DNA of 30,874 nt from an uncultured Phascolarctobacterium sp. (GCA_905207485.1 CAJLLL010000024.1:1-30874); one strand, 5' to 3'; counted from the stretch's first letter, positions 7,659 through 16,178 are shown. Numbers and translations are program-made. The notes: generated by a model not told the origin, from the sequence alone.

Positions 7659-8444
7659 TTAAATATAGCGTTTTAAAGTAATGCTCATACGTCCTTTTTT
7701 GGTTGTGCCGCGTATTTCCGCAACTTCAACGCGCCCGCGGCTGCGGAAGCTGATTATATCGCCTTCGCTTACGCTTTGGGAAGGCTTTTTGGCTTCTTTC
7801 CAGTTTACGCGCACGTTAAGGCTTTTTATTTCATCTGCCATGCGTGAACGGGAAACGCCGTAACCTGCTGCGGCAACGGCATCCAAACGTAAATCTGCTA
7901 CTGTGGCATTAATGATTTTTACTTTTTCTTCACGCTGAGCCAAATTTTCCCGCGGTATTTCTGTAATAGTTACCGGTGCGCTGCCAATTTGCGTTAAGTT
8001 GCTTTCGATGTAATTGGCAAAACTTTTATCGGCGGCAAAATGCGCTCCTTCCGGCGTTATAACAATATCGCCTAAAATATCGCGTTTGCAGCCCATACCC
8101 ATAAATGCGCCCAATACATCACGGTGGCCGATAGTATAAAAACGTTTATCCCACTTTACTTCAAAGCAGCTTATTTCATAATCGGGCGTGCCCATAAAGT
8201 TATCGTCTATAAAGGCTGCGCGGACACGCTCAGCGTTATTAAATCCGCCGTCTGCTTCAATTTTCATATTATCGTAGTTGGCGGCAATAATTTCCGCAAC
8301 ATTATAGCTGTGCGGGTCTAAAAAATCAGTTATGCGGTATTTGCGGCTTTTGCGTGCTGCTTCGGCAATATCCAAAAGTTTTGCCGCAAGTTCTTCGTCT
8401 CCGCCTGCTTTAAAATACCGCAGTATTTTTTCTCTGTCTGCCAT
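7659..8444 (-). CDS. ylmH: YlmH-type S4-domain RNA-binding protein
   Basis: The product has 261 residues. An N-terminal alpha/beta region (to about 165; MGTPDYEISCFEVKWDKRF and GHRDVLGAFMGMG are typical of YlmH) leads to a C-terminal S4 RNA-binding domain (about 180-245; LRLDAVAAAGYGVSRSR then VNWKEAKKPS). Bacillus YlmH (RqcP2) has been linked to ribosome-associated quality control at stalled 50S-peptidyl-tRNA complexes, besides its long-known link with the division cluster. It is 15 bases upstream of divIVA and one base downstream of proC, so the three are surely co-transcribed. Confidence 0.93.
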   Translation of the reverse strand: MADREKILRYFKAGGDEELAAKLLDIAEAARKSRKYRITDFLDPHSYNVAEIIAANYDNMKIEADGGFNNAERVRAAFIDDNFMGTPDYEISCFEVKWDKRFYTIGHRDVLGAFMGMGCKRDILGDIVITPEGAHFAADKSFANYIESNLTQIGSAPVTITEIPRENLAQREEKVKIINATVADLRLDAVAAAGYGVSRSRMADEIKSLNVRVNWKEAKKPSQSVSEGDIISFRSRGRVEVAEIRGTTKKGRMSITLKRYI

Positions 8445-8445
8445 A

Positions 8446-9273
8446 TTATTTACCCTGTAATTCTGCGCTGCGCGCTAAAACATTCATTACAGCTTCATAC
8501 AAAGCTGCGCGCACGCCGCGGCTTTCAAGTGCATAAATGCCTGCTATGGTTGTGCCCCCTGGCGATGTTACCTGGTCACGAAGCACTGCGGGATGCAAGC
8601 CGGTTTCCAGTACCATTCTGCCGCTGCCCGCAAAAGTCTGGGCAGCCAGTTTAATAGCCATAGCGCGAGGCAAACCTGCTTTTACGCCGGCATCAGCCAA
8701 AGCATCAATCATCATAAATACATATCCGGGACCGCATCCGCTGATTGCCGTAATAGCTTCAATAGCGCTTTCGGCAACAATTTCAATTTCGCCGCAGCTT
8801 CCAAAAATTGCTTTGGCTGCTTCAAGCATATCCGCACTTACATTTTCATCCGGAGCTATCGCCGTCATACCGCAGCCAACTGCCAGCGGAGTGTTCGGCA
8901 TAACGCGGATAACCGCGTGTCCGGGTACCAGGCTGTGCAGCTTATCAATGTTAACGCTGCCCATAATGGAAAGCACTGTTGCGTTTTGAGGAATTGCCTG
9001 AGCAACTTCCCCGGTAATGGCAGCATCGGCAATCTGCGGTTTTACAGCCAAAATTACAAGGCCTGCCGTTTTAACAGCTTCTTCATTACAGGATGCGGCG
9101 GTTACTTTATAAGTGTTTTCCAAATATGCACGCCTTTCGGCTGAAGGTTCGCTGACAGTAATTAAAGCCGGGTCGGCAATTTCCTTATGCAGCATGCCTT
9201 TTAAAATGGCTTCAGCCATCATGCCGCCGCCGATGAACACTATGCGCCCGGTTTTAGCGGTTATTTTTTCCAA
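8446..9273 (-). CDS. proC: Pyrroline-5-carboxylate reductase
   Basis: Last step of proline synthesis: NAD(P)H-dependent reduction of 1-pyrroline-5-carboxylate. The product has 275 residues, usual for the family. The N-terminal Rossmann motif is FIGGGMMAEAI (about 13-23). The central VMPNTPLAVGCGMTA block and the C-terminal signature VTSPGGTTIAGI are both present. The start is TTG at 9273, which lies inside the last codons of sepF (13-base overlap), with GAGGTGG upstream. Translation is probably coupled to sepF. Its place between sepF and ylmH is conserved in several Firmicutes although the pathway is unrelated to division. Confidence 0.95.
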   Translation of the reverse strand: MEKITAKTGRIVFIGGGMMAEAILKGMLHKEIADPALITVSEPSAERRAYLENTYKVTAASCNEEAVKTAGLVILAVKPQIADAAITGEVAQAIPQNATVLSIMGSVNIDKLHSLVPGHAVIRVMPNTPLAVGCGMTAIAPDENVSADMLEAAKAIFGSCGEIEIVAESAIEAITAISGCGPGYVFMMIDALADAGVKAGLPRAMAIKLAAQTFAGSGRMVLETGLHPAVLRDQVTSPGGTTIAGIYALESRGVRAALYEAVMNVLARSAELQGK

Positions 9274-9785
9274 GGCTGCCCACCTCTCTCATCGTAAATG
9301 TTATCGTCTGCATTAATATCTACATTTTTAGGAGCACATACTAAAATATTGTGGCCGATTTTTTTCATGCTGCCGCCCAAAGCATAAACAACACCACTGA
9401 TAAAGTCAGTCATGCGTTTCATAATAACTTTATCCGTAGCTTCAAAGTTAACAACTACCGGCTGGCTGCTGTTAAGATAATCGGCAATTTTTTGGGAATC
9501 ATCAAAAGAAACTGGTTCCAAAACAACAACTTTAACTTGTTTTTGTGCCATCGGAATAGAAATTGTTTTAGATTCCGGCATTTCCACAACTTTAGTTTTT
9601 GGTTTGAAGAAAGATTTGCGTTCCGGTTCAGGCTCTGTTGCAGGAACAGGTTTTACCGGCGCAGCCTGCTTGCGGGCAAAAAGATTTTTTTTAGGCTTTT
9701 CTTCCGGTTCCGGCGTTTCTTCAATTATTTCTTCCTCTTCTTCGTATAAGCCGAGCGCTTCGGAAATTTTGTCTAAAAATTTCAT
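9261..9785 (-). CDS. sepF: Cell-division protein SepF
   Basis: SepF anchors FtsZ filaments to the membrane and bundles them. The product has 174 residues. The N-terminal MKFLDKISEALGLYEEEEE is the membrane-binding amphipathic helix followed by an acidic stretch. A Pro/Lys-rich linker covers about 25-75. The SepF fold (about 80-165) includes VVVLEPVSFDDSQKIADYL and VVVNFEATDKVIMKRMTDF, then GVVYALGGSMKKIG. I chose the ATG at 9785, with GAGGTGA ahead. The in-frame GTG at 9797 would sit on that ribosome-binding site. Confidence 0.95.
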   Translation of the reverse strand: MKFLDKISEALGLYEEEEEIIEETPEPEEKPKKNLFARKQAAPVKPVPATEPEPERKSFFKPKTKVVEMPESKTISIPMAQKQVKVVVLEPVSFDDSQKIADYLNSSQPVVVNFEATDKVIMKRMTDFISGVVYALGGSMKKIGHNILVCAPKNVDINADDNIYDERGGQPWKK

Positions 9786-9803
9786 AAAATTTATCACCTC
9801 AAG

Positions 9804-10502
9804 TTAAAATTTCAAACTATAATCACGCTGCCCAAAAAGCGCAGTGCCAATGCGCACCACATTTGCGCCTTCTTCAACGGCAGCTTCATAATCATGTGTC
9901 ATTCCCATGGAAAGCATATCTATATCCGGACGCTGTTCTTTCAGCTTGCAAAACAGTTCATAACCTTTGGCAAACACCCAGCGAATATCGTCGGAGTTAT
10001 CAGCCGCAGGCGCAATAACCATTAATCCGCGTACATGCAAATTTTTAAAATCGTCAAGCTGCGGAATGGCTGCTTCGTAATCTTCCGGGCTAAAACCGCT
10101 TTTTTGTTCTTCGCGTGCAATATTTACCTGCAAAAGTATTTCCTGCACTTTGCCTGCCTTTGCAGCTTCTTCATTTAATTTTTGCATTAAATGCAGGCTG
10201 TCTGCCGATTCAATAATATCAAAAATGGCAACGGCCTGTTTTGCCTTGTTGGTTTGCAAATGCCCTATTAAATGCCATCTGCCTTTAGCACCGATAATTT
10301 CCCGTTTTGCTTTGGCTTCCTGCACACGGTTTTCGCCTATTGCGGTTATGCCAAGGTTTAAAGAATCGGTAATAACATCTGCCGGATGATTTTTTGTTAC
10401 CGCAACCAGAGTTACCGTATCACCGGTAATTTTCTTTTCAGTACGCTTTTTAAGCGCAGCATCTATTTTGGCTTGTACATTTTTTAAATTTTCCTGTAAC
10501 AA
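9804..10502 (-). CDS. yggS: YggS-family PLP homeostasis protein (PLPBP)
   Basis: The product has 232 residues with the single-domain alanine-racemase-N fold. The PLP lysine is in VAVTKNHP (about 36). GENRVQEAKAK, WHLIGHLQTNK and the C-terminal SMGMTHDYEAAVEEG then VRIGTALFG are all diagnostic. The family binds pyridoxal phosphate and balances free vitamin B6 and amino-acid pools, with no clear catalysis. It starts with TTG at 10502 behind AGGGGGT, and that site is held in a hairpin (10501-10530). It sits 18 bases upstream of sepF, as in many Gram-positive division clusters (ylmE position). Confidence 0.95.
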   Translation of the reverse strand: MLQENLKNVQAKIDAALKKRTEKKITGDTVTLVAVTKNHPADVITDSLNLGITAIGENRVQEAKAKREIIGAKGRWHLIGHLQTNKAKQAVAIFDIIESADSLHLMQKLNEEAAKAGKVQEILLQVNIAREEQKSGFSPEDYEAAIPQLDDFKNLHVRGLMVIAPAADNSDDIRWVFAKGYELFCKLKEQRPDIDMLSMGMTHDYEAAVEEGANVVRIGTALFGQRDYSLKF

Positions 10503-10530
10503 TATAAAGACCCCCTAAAGGTTTTATATT
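10501..10530 (-). promoter_or_regulatory. Hairpin presenting the yggS ribosome-binding site
   Basis: On the minus strand AATATAAAACC and GGTCTTTATATT pair over 11 positions with one bulged C. The seven-base loop is TTTAGGG. The Shine-Dalgarno (AGGGGGT) lies partly in the loop and partly in the stem, and the TTG start (10500-10502) is at the foot of the stem. The structure could limit or tune yggS translation. Confidence 0.45.
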
Positions 10531-10545
10531 CGCCGTTTATATAAT

Positions 10546-11358
10546 TTATCCTTTTTGCTTTTTCCAAATAGTTACGCCCATACGGCCGGTTTTGCCGCTT
10601 TCAGCGCGGTATGAAAAAAACAACTCTTTATTACATTCTGTACAAATTTCAGAACTGTAAATATTTTGCGGCAGCAATCCTGCCTCCAATAAAGATTGCC
10701 TGTTCCACTCCTGCAAATCTGCCATATATTTGCCGTTTTCTTTTTGTTTAAAACACTGAGCGAATTTTTTACCGGCGTTATAAACCGTGCTGTCAACTTC
10801 ATAGCAACATTGCTTAATGCTTGGGCCAATACCGGCGATAATATTTTGCGGCTGCGCACCATATGTTTTTTGCATTGCCTGTACCGTTTTTCCGGAAATT
10901 CCGGCGACAGTACCGCGCCAGCCGGCATGTGCAATGCCAATACACCCTGTGACAGGGTCTGCCAAAATAACAGGTACGCAATCTGCAAAAAACAGCAAAA
11001 GAGGAACTTCAGTTAAATCCGTTATTAGTGCATCCGTGCCTTTTATAGCATCTGCATAAGCAAGCGCGCCTCTGCCGACCAAATTTTCATCAATAACCGT
11101 TATTTTGCTGCCATGAACCTGCTCACACGCAGTAAACTTATTAAAATCAACGCCTAAGGCAGCAGCATATTTTTGGCGGTTGCGTAAAACATTTCCGGCA
11201 TCGTCGCCAACGTGCAGCGCTAAATTAAAAGTTCCAGGCACAATGCCGCTTTCGCCATGCAGGCGGCAGCTAAAAGCGTTGCCGAAGCCAAGCTGGGTAA
11301 AGGCATCAAAACTGCCGTACCAGATATTATTTTTACTTTGCAGTGTAAATTCATTCAT
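10546..11358 (-). CDS. pgeF: Peptidoglycan-editing factor / multicopper-oxidoreductase-like YfiH family
   Basis: The product has 270 residues. Metal-binding motifs of the family are present: the first His in ACEQVHGSK, Cys in LFFADCVPV, His in IGIAHAGWRGT, with the C-terminal SSEICTEC...FFSYRAESGKTGR block. Family members (YfiH, YlmD, LACC1) have been described as zinc or copper enzymes acting on purine nucleosides or phenols, and E. coli PgeF removes L-Ser misincorporated in muropeptides. The ATG at 11358 directly follows the TAA of the upstream radical SAM gene, with a weak ribosome-binding site, suggesting coupled translation. An in-frame start at 11397 would overlap that gene and lacks family similarity. 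Confidence 0.9.
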   Translation of the reverse strand: MNEFTLQSKNNIWYGSFDAFTQLGFGNAFSCRLHGESGIVPGTFNLALHVGDDAGNVLRNRQKYAAALGVDFNKFTACEQVHGSKITVIDENLVGRGALAYADAIKGTDALITDLTEVPLLLFFADCVPVILADPVTGCIGIAHAGWRGTVAGISGKTVQAMQKTYGAQPQNIIAGIGPSIKQCCYEVDSTVYNAGKKFAQCFKQKENGKYMADLQEWNRQSLLEAGLLPQNIYSSEICTECNKELFFSYRAESGKTGRMGVTIWKKQKG

Positions 11359-11359
11359 T

Positions 11360-13087
11360 TTAATTACCACATACTCCGCAGCGTTTGCAGCCTTCAAAAC
11401 ACATTGGCGTAAACTGCTGCTTCGTTGCGTTTTCCCATTCTTTTATTAAATAAGTTTCTTTAAAGCCCATATCAAGGTGCTTCCACGGAAGCAGTGCGCC
11501 CGGCTCATATTCTGCGGCTGCAAGGCTTTCAATATCAATGCGGTCATTTTTTAACGCTTGTTTTAAAGTAATGCCTTCCGTAAATGCCTGCAATAAATAA
11601 TGTCCTGTTTTTCTGTCGCCACGCGCTAAAGCTGCCTGTAAAACAGTTTCTTTCAAAGATTCAGTTATAAGTTTTATATGCTTGCTCTTTTTAAAAGCAT
11701 CTTCAAGCATTTTAAAGCGTTTTTTCAGCACTTTGGTATTGCACAGCGGTGACCATTGGAACGGAGTAAATGGTTTAGGCACAAAAGCGTTGACGGAAAT
11801 AATCAGTTCGCCCTTGTTTCCCGCTTCGTCCATTTTCTGGCGGATGCGGCGCACCATCTCAATCATTTCTTCTATATCAGCATCTTCTTCCTGCGGCAAA
11901 CCTATCATATAATACAGCTTCACGTTTTTCATGCCGCTTGCTGCCGCCAAAGTCACTGCTTTATAAATATCTTCTTCGGTAATTCCTTTGTTAATTATAT
12001 TGCGCATTTTAACGCTGCCTGCTTCCGGAGCTACCGTCATAGTCTGCTGACCACTTTTGGCAAGAGCCTGAGCCAGCAGTTCATCCAGTGTATCTGCACG
12101 CAAAGACGCACATGTAAACGGCACTTTATTTTCAATCAGCGCCGCTGTAAGTTCATGTATCTGCGGATAATCGGATACCGCCGCACCCATTAAACCAACT
12201 TTAGCAGAAATAGAAGGACGGTTTAAAATTTTTTGCAGCAGCAAATCAAAACTGTGCGCACGCGGTTTGCGGAAACAATACCCTGCCATGCAGAAACGGC
12301 AATGTCTGCCGCAGCCACGGGCAACTTCGGCAATAAACATATTCTGAAACTCTGTTTCTTCAGTAAGGATTGCAGAAGTATTAGGATATTCATCCAAATT
12401 GCGTACCCAACGTCGTTTTATTGCTGCCGGTACGCGGCTGTCGTGCTCCATTTTGCAAAATTTGCCTTCCGCATCATATTGCGGCGTGTAAAAACGCGGC
12501 ACATATAAGCCTTCTATCTGTGCCAAACGCAGAAGCATTTCTTCTTTGACAACGCCTTCTGCCTTTGCCTTATAAACGGTATTAAGCAAATCATTAATAA
12601 CTTCTTCGCCCTCGCCGATAACAAACACGTCGGCAACTTCTGCCAACGGTTCCGGGTTAAACGTTGCGCACGGACCACCTATAACAACAAGCGGTTCCTT
12701 ATCATTACGTTCTGCTGCACGCAGTTTAATATTGCTCATTTGCAGCATTGTTAAAAGATTGGCGTAATCCATTTCAAAAGACATCATAACGCCGATAATT
12801 TCAAATTCATTTAACTGCCGCTGCGTTTCCATGCTCATCAGCGGAGTGCGGGTACGTTTATATTCTGCCAGAGTTTTTCCATCCGGTAAAAAAAAGCGTT
12901 CGCAGGCAGTATCGCCGCGCCCGTTGATAATCTGATACAAAATATGCATGCCAAGGTTAGACATGCCTACTTTATAGCTGTTAGGGTATAAAAAAGCAAA
13001 GGCGCGCCTTGCCCCCGGTGCAAAGCACTGCGCGCCTGTTTCTTTTGCCAATGTTTCTAAAATTTTATTTTTTAATTCCCAAGTCAA
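11360..13087 (-). CDS. B12-binding-domain radical SAM protein (TIGR03960-like)
   Basis: The product has 575 residues. The N-terminal part (FLYPNSYKVGMSNLGMHIL, then VVIGGPCATFNPEPLAE) is the cobalamin-binding-type domain. The radical SAM core starts at VARGCGRHCRFCMAGY, whose CxxxCxxC binds the 4Fe-4S cluster. The core continues through VAPEAGSVKMRNIINKG and KLYYMIGLPQEEDADI. The C-terminus ends in CFEGCKRCGVCG, four Cys that may bind another metal centre. The function of the family is unknown. In many Firmicutes it is followed by a DUF2344 protein and rne/rng-rplU; that context is missing here. The start is TTG at 13087 behind GAGGTTGTACA. Confidence 0.85.
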   Translation of the reverse strand: MTWELKNKILETLAKETGAQCFAPGARRAFAFLYPNSYKVGMSNLGMHILYQIINGRGDTACERFFLPDGKTLAEYKRTRTPLMSMETQRQLNEFEIIGVMMSFEMDYANLLTMLQMSNIKLRAAERNDKEPLVVIGGPCATFNPEPLAEVADVFVIGEGEEVINDLLNTVYKAKAEGVVKEEMLLRLAQIEGLYVPRFYTPQYDAEGKFCKMEHDSRVPAAIKRRWVRNLDEYPNTSAILTEETEFQNMFIAEVARGCGRHCRFCMAGYCFRKPRAHSFDLLLQKILNRPSISAKVGLMGAAVSDYPQIHELTAALIENKVPFTCASLRADTLDELLAQALAKSGQQTMTVAPEAGSVKMRNIINKGITEEDIYKAVTLAAASGMKNVKLYYMIGLPQEEDADIEEMIEMVRRIRQKMDEAGNKGELIISVNAFVPKPFTPFQWSPLCNTKVLKKRFKMLEDAFKKSKHIKLITESLKETVLQAALARGDRKTGHYLLQAFTEGITLKQALKNDRIDIESLAAAEYEPGALLPWKHLDMGFKETYLIKEWENATKQQFTPMCFEGCKRCGVCGN

Positions 13088-13099
13088 ATGTACAACCTC

Positions 13100-14581
13100 T
13101 TATTTTATAGCTTTTTCAATTGCGTTAATAACTGTTTTTAAAACTTTTATTCTTGCATAATATTTGGAATTTGCTTCTACCACAGTCCACGGAGCATAAT
13201 CGGTACTGGTACGGATAAGCATTTCATTTACCGCCGCTTCATAGGCATCCCATTTATCACGGTTGCGCCAGTCTTCATCGGTAATTTTCCATTCCTTATC
13301 AGGATCGTTTTCACGCTCTTTAAAACGTTTGTACTGTTCGTCTTTATCAATTTGCAGCCAGAACTTACACAAAATAGTGCCATGTTCCGTCCACTGTGCT
13401 TCGGTTTCGTTAATTTCACCATAAGCACGCTGCCATTCTGCATCGGTTGCAAAACGTTCAATGCGTTCTACCATTACACGCCCGTACCACGTTCTGTCGA
13501 AAATGGCTATTTCTCCGGCACGGGGCATTTTTACCCAAAAACGCCACATGTAATGGAACTGCTTTTCAACAGGGTTAGGTGCTGCATAAGGGTTAACCGC
13601 ATAGCCAAGCGGGTCAAAAGACCTTGCCAAACGCTTAATTGCGCCACCTTTGCCGCCGGCGTCCCAGCCTTCAAAAGCCACTATCAGCGAGCGCTGCGCT
13701 TCGTACAAATCAAGCTGCAACGATTTTAATTTTTCACGGCATTTGGAAAGTTCAGCCTTATATTCTTCTTTGGTAAGCGATTTTGATAAATCGGCTTTTG
13801 CCAATACATTATTAATTGTTACATGACGCGCCGGAAAATCAATTCTGCTGCCGCTTGTTTTGATTTTGGCGGCTTCCAGTGCGCTTTGCAAAGTTTTAAC
13901 AATGCTTTCAAGTATTTTTATGGTGGCAAAACGTTCATCATCACCGGCAATTAAATGCCAAGGTGCATTTTCGGTGTCGGTTTCAACAAACATTTCTTCG
14001 TAAGCATTGATAAAATTATCGTAATCGTTTTCGTTGTGTTCTTCAACATCCAGTTTTTTCCAGTTTTTACCGTAAATTTTGTTAAGTTTTTCCATGTTTT
14101 CTTTCTGCTGTTTTTTAGAAACATGCACAAAGAATTTAAGCAATACATAACCGTCATCGGTAAGCTGTTTTTCAAACGCGCGGATATGGGAATACGATGT
14201 GTTAAGCAAATTGCCTATTTTACTTTTATCGCTTACATTATGCTCATTTTTTAAAAAATACCAGCTGCGGTGATAAACTACAATATTGCCGTACGAAGGA
14301 AGTTGTTTCCAAAAACTGGTAAAAAACGGCTGCTTGCGTTGTTCGTCCGTCATCTTGGATGCAGAAAATACCCTGAAACCACGCGAATCCATATACTGCA
14401 TCATTTCATTGATGATGTCTGTACGCATAGCGCCACGCCAGCCTTCAACCAAAATAATTACCGGTATTTTCGCGCTGCGGCATGCACGCTGTAATTTTCC
14501 GAGCAAATCTCCATAATATTCCAGTTGTTTGTCATATTCATCTTTTTTTAATTTTTGTTTCAAATCCAGCTTTTCAAGCAT
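13100..14581 (-). CDS. pap: Polyphosphate:AMP phosphotransferase, two-domain PPK2
   Basis: The product has 493 residues in two PPK2 (P-loop kinase) domains. The N-terminal domain (about 10-245) has a changed Walker A, VEGWRGAMRTD, lacking the GGKG signature. The C-terminal domain (about 265-490) has the intact FEGWDAGGKGG, the lid DRTWYGRVMVER and NDPDKEWKITDEDW. Known tandem PPK2 enzymes (Acinetobacter, Pseudomonas Pap) phosphorylate AMP to ADP with polyphosphate, and only the second domain is active; the same is expected here. It lies 12 bases upstream of the radical SAM gene and 27 after the unknown membrane protein. Confidence 0.92.
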   Translation of the reverse strand: MLEKLDLKQKLKKDEYDKQLEYYGDLLGKLQRACRSAKIPVIILVEGWRGAMRTDIINEMMQYMDSRGFRVFSASKMTDEQRKQPFFTSFWKQLPSYGNIVVYHRSWYFLKNEHNVSDKSKIGNLLNTSYSHIRAFEKQLTDDGYVLLKFFVHVSKKQQKENMEKLNKIYGKNWKKLDVEEHNENDYDNFINAYEEMFVETDTENAPWHLIAGDDERFATIKILESIVKTLQSALEAAKIKTSGSRIDFPARHVTINNVLAKADLSKSLTKEEYKAELSKCREKLKSLQLDLYEAQRSLIVAFEGWDAGGKGGAIKRLARSFDPLGYAVNPYAAPNPVEKQFHYMWRFWVKMPRAGEIAIFDRTWYGRVMVERIERFATDAEWQRAYGEINETEAQWTEHGTILCKFWLQIDKDEQYKRFKERENDPDKEWKITDEDWRNRDKWDAYEAAVNEMLIRTSTDYAPWTVVEANSKYYARIKVLKTVINAIEKAIK

Positions 14582-14608
14582 ATTCTCGCCTCTTATTCAG
14601 TTTTTATT

Positions 14609-15136
14609 TTAATACGGGTCTGTATAAGGCTTTAATGCACGCGGTTTATCGAGTATCTGTGCCATTACAAAACCATCGCGCACTCTTTGGCGGTTAAATT
14701 TGCCATTAAATACAGGTTTTTTAGGCTTTGCGGCAGACATGGCAGCTGTCGGCCTTTTTGCAGTCTGCATGGAAGGAACCGTAAATACCGGCTTGGGTTG
14801 AGCAATAAAAACTTTTTGCGGTTCTTTTTTAGGCTCTTGGTAAATACGTCCCTGCTGCTTTTCTTTTTTATCTTCCGGAAATTCCACATACCATGGAACA
14901 GATTTTTCTTTTTTTACAGCAGTTTGCTCTTCATAAACTCTGTCATTTTTTGTGTTTTCTGTGGGACTTACTTCCGGAATTGAATCTTCTTTATCTCGCC
15001 GCGGCATTTCTATATCCGGCAGCGGCGGAAAATGGCCACGTTGTTTTTTACGTTTGCCACGTGATGATTTATCGAGCACTATCATCAAAATAAACACCAG
15101 CATTGGTAAAAAACTAAATAAATCTTCCATGTTCAT
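14609..15136 (-). CDS. Membrane-anchored protein of unknown function in the floA operon
   Basis: I do not recognise a named family. The product has 175 residues. One N-terminal membrane segment (about 5-22, FSFLPMLVFILMIVLD) is followed by a basic KRKKQRG stop-transfer. A Pro/Lys/Glu-rich, probably disordered stretch covers about 30-140. The C-terminal end is compact: RQRVRDGFVMAQILDKPRAL. The basic cluster after the helix suggests that the bulk is cytoplasmic. A short C-terminal block of the type GFxMAxILxxPxAL seems to me to recur in uncharacterised Firmicute proteins, but I cannot verify it here. GAGGG lies six bases before the ATG at 15136, and floA ends 13 bases upstream. The place matches that of yqfB after floA in Bacillus, though I see no similarity. 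Confidence 0.75.
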   Translation of the reverse strand: MNMEDLFSFLPMLVFILMIVLDKSSRGKRKKQRGHFPPLPDIEMPRRDKEDSIPEVSPTENTKNDRVYEEQTAVKKEKSVPWYVEFPEDKKEKQQGRIYQEPKKEPQKVFIAQPKPVFTVPSMQTAKRPTAAMSAAKPKKPVFNGKFNRQRVRDGFVMAQILDKPRALKPYTDPY

Positions 15137-15149
15137 AACAATCCCTCAT

Positions 15150-16163
15150 TTATTTGTGAACGGGATTTTTATCTACTTCCGTGTCCTGTTCACTGCCTGC
15201 AATCATTTTACGCATGTCAGTATCAGCATTAATATTGTTCATACGGTAATAATCCATAACGCCAAGACGGCCTTTTTCAAGCGCATCAGCAAGTGCGGCA
15301 GGAACTTTAGCTTCAGCTTCAACAACTTTAGCCTGCATTTCCTGAGTATAGGCTTTCATTTCCTGCTCTTTGGCAACTGCCATAGCACGGCGTTCTTCGG
15401 CACGCGCCTGGGCAATGCGTTTGTCTGCTTCCGCCTGGTCAGTCTGCAATGCAGCGCCAATATTGCGGCCTACATCCACATCGGCAATATCAATGGAAAG
15501 AATTTCGAACGCAGTACCGGCATCCAAACCTTTAGCAAGCACAGTACGCGAAATATAATCCGGATTTTCCAAAACATCGGTATGGTTTGCGGCAGAACCA
15601 ACATTGGTTACAATGCCTTCGCCAACACGGGCAATAATTGTCGCTTCACCGGCGCCGCCAACAAGCCTGTCGATATTGGCACGTACAGTAACGCGGGCTT
15701 TTACTTTCAGTTCAATGCCGTTTTTGGCAACTGCGGAAACTATCGGTGTTTCAATAACTTCCGGATTAACGCTCATCTGCACTGCTTCAAGCACATTACG
15801 GCCTGCCAAATCAATAGCGCAGGAACGCTCGAAAGTTAAAGGAATCTGCGCACGGTGCGCTGCAATTAAAGCATCAATAACACGGTCAACATTACCGCCG
15901 GCCAAATAATGGGCTTCAAGCTGGTTTACATTAACATCCATGCCGGCTTTATTGGCTTTAATGAGCGGCAGCACTATCTGAGAAGCAGGTACGCGGCGCA
16001 GGCGCATGCCTATTAAGTTCATAATGCCTACATTTACGCCTGCAGCAATAGCAGAAATCCATAATCCAATAGGAACAAAGTTAAAAAATAATGCAATAAC
16101 AGCAATGATAATAATAAGCGAAAGCAAACCTCCGCTAAATAAAAAGTTCAGCAAAAAATCCAT
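15150..16163 (-). CDS. floA: Flotillin-like protein FloA
   Basis: The product has 337 residues, the usual FloA (UPF0365) length. Hydrophobic N-terminal segments (about 9-50) insert in the membrane as a hairpin. A PHB/SPFH-like region follows (MNLIGMRLRRVPASQIVLP, VNPEVIETPIVSAVAKNG, NPDYISRTVLAKGLDAGTAFE). An Ala/Glu-rich helix (ADKRIAQARAEERRAMA) drives oligomerisation. FloA organises functional membrane microdomains that hold signalling and secretion proteins. It follows nfeD by 15 bases, the standard partner gene. Confidence 0.97.
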   Translation of the reverse strand: MDFLLNFLFSGGLLSLIIIIAVIALFFNFVPIGLWISAIAAGVNVGIMNLIGMRLRRVPASQIVLPLIKANKAGMDVNVNQLEAHYLAGGNVDRVIDALIAAHRAQIPLTFERSCAIDLAGRNVLEAVQMSVNPEVIETPIVSAVAKNGIELKVKARVTVRANIDRLVGGAGEATIIARVGEGIVTNVGSAANHTDVLENPDYISRTVLAKGLDAGTAFEILSIDIADVDVGRNIGAALQTDQAEADKRIAQARAEERRAMAVAKEQEMKAYTQEMQAKVVEAEAKVPAALADALEKGRLGVMDYYRMNNINADTDMRKMIAGSEQDTEVDKNPVHK

Positions 16164-16178
16164 TTACAACACATCCTT

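Noticed and set aside
11359..11397. Longer pgeF start
   Set aside because: The extra 13 residues overlap the radical SAM gene and do not resemble the family; the ATG at 11358 follows the upstream stop.
14952..15839. Plus-strand frame of 295 residues opposite floA and the membrane protein
   Set aside because: It reads across the antisense of two well-supported genes and has no ribosome-binding site.
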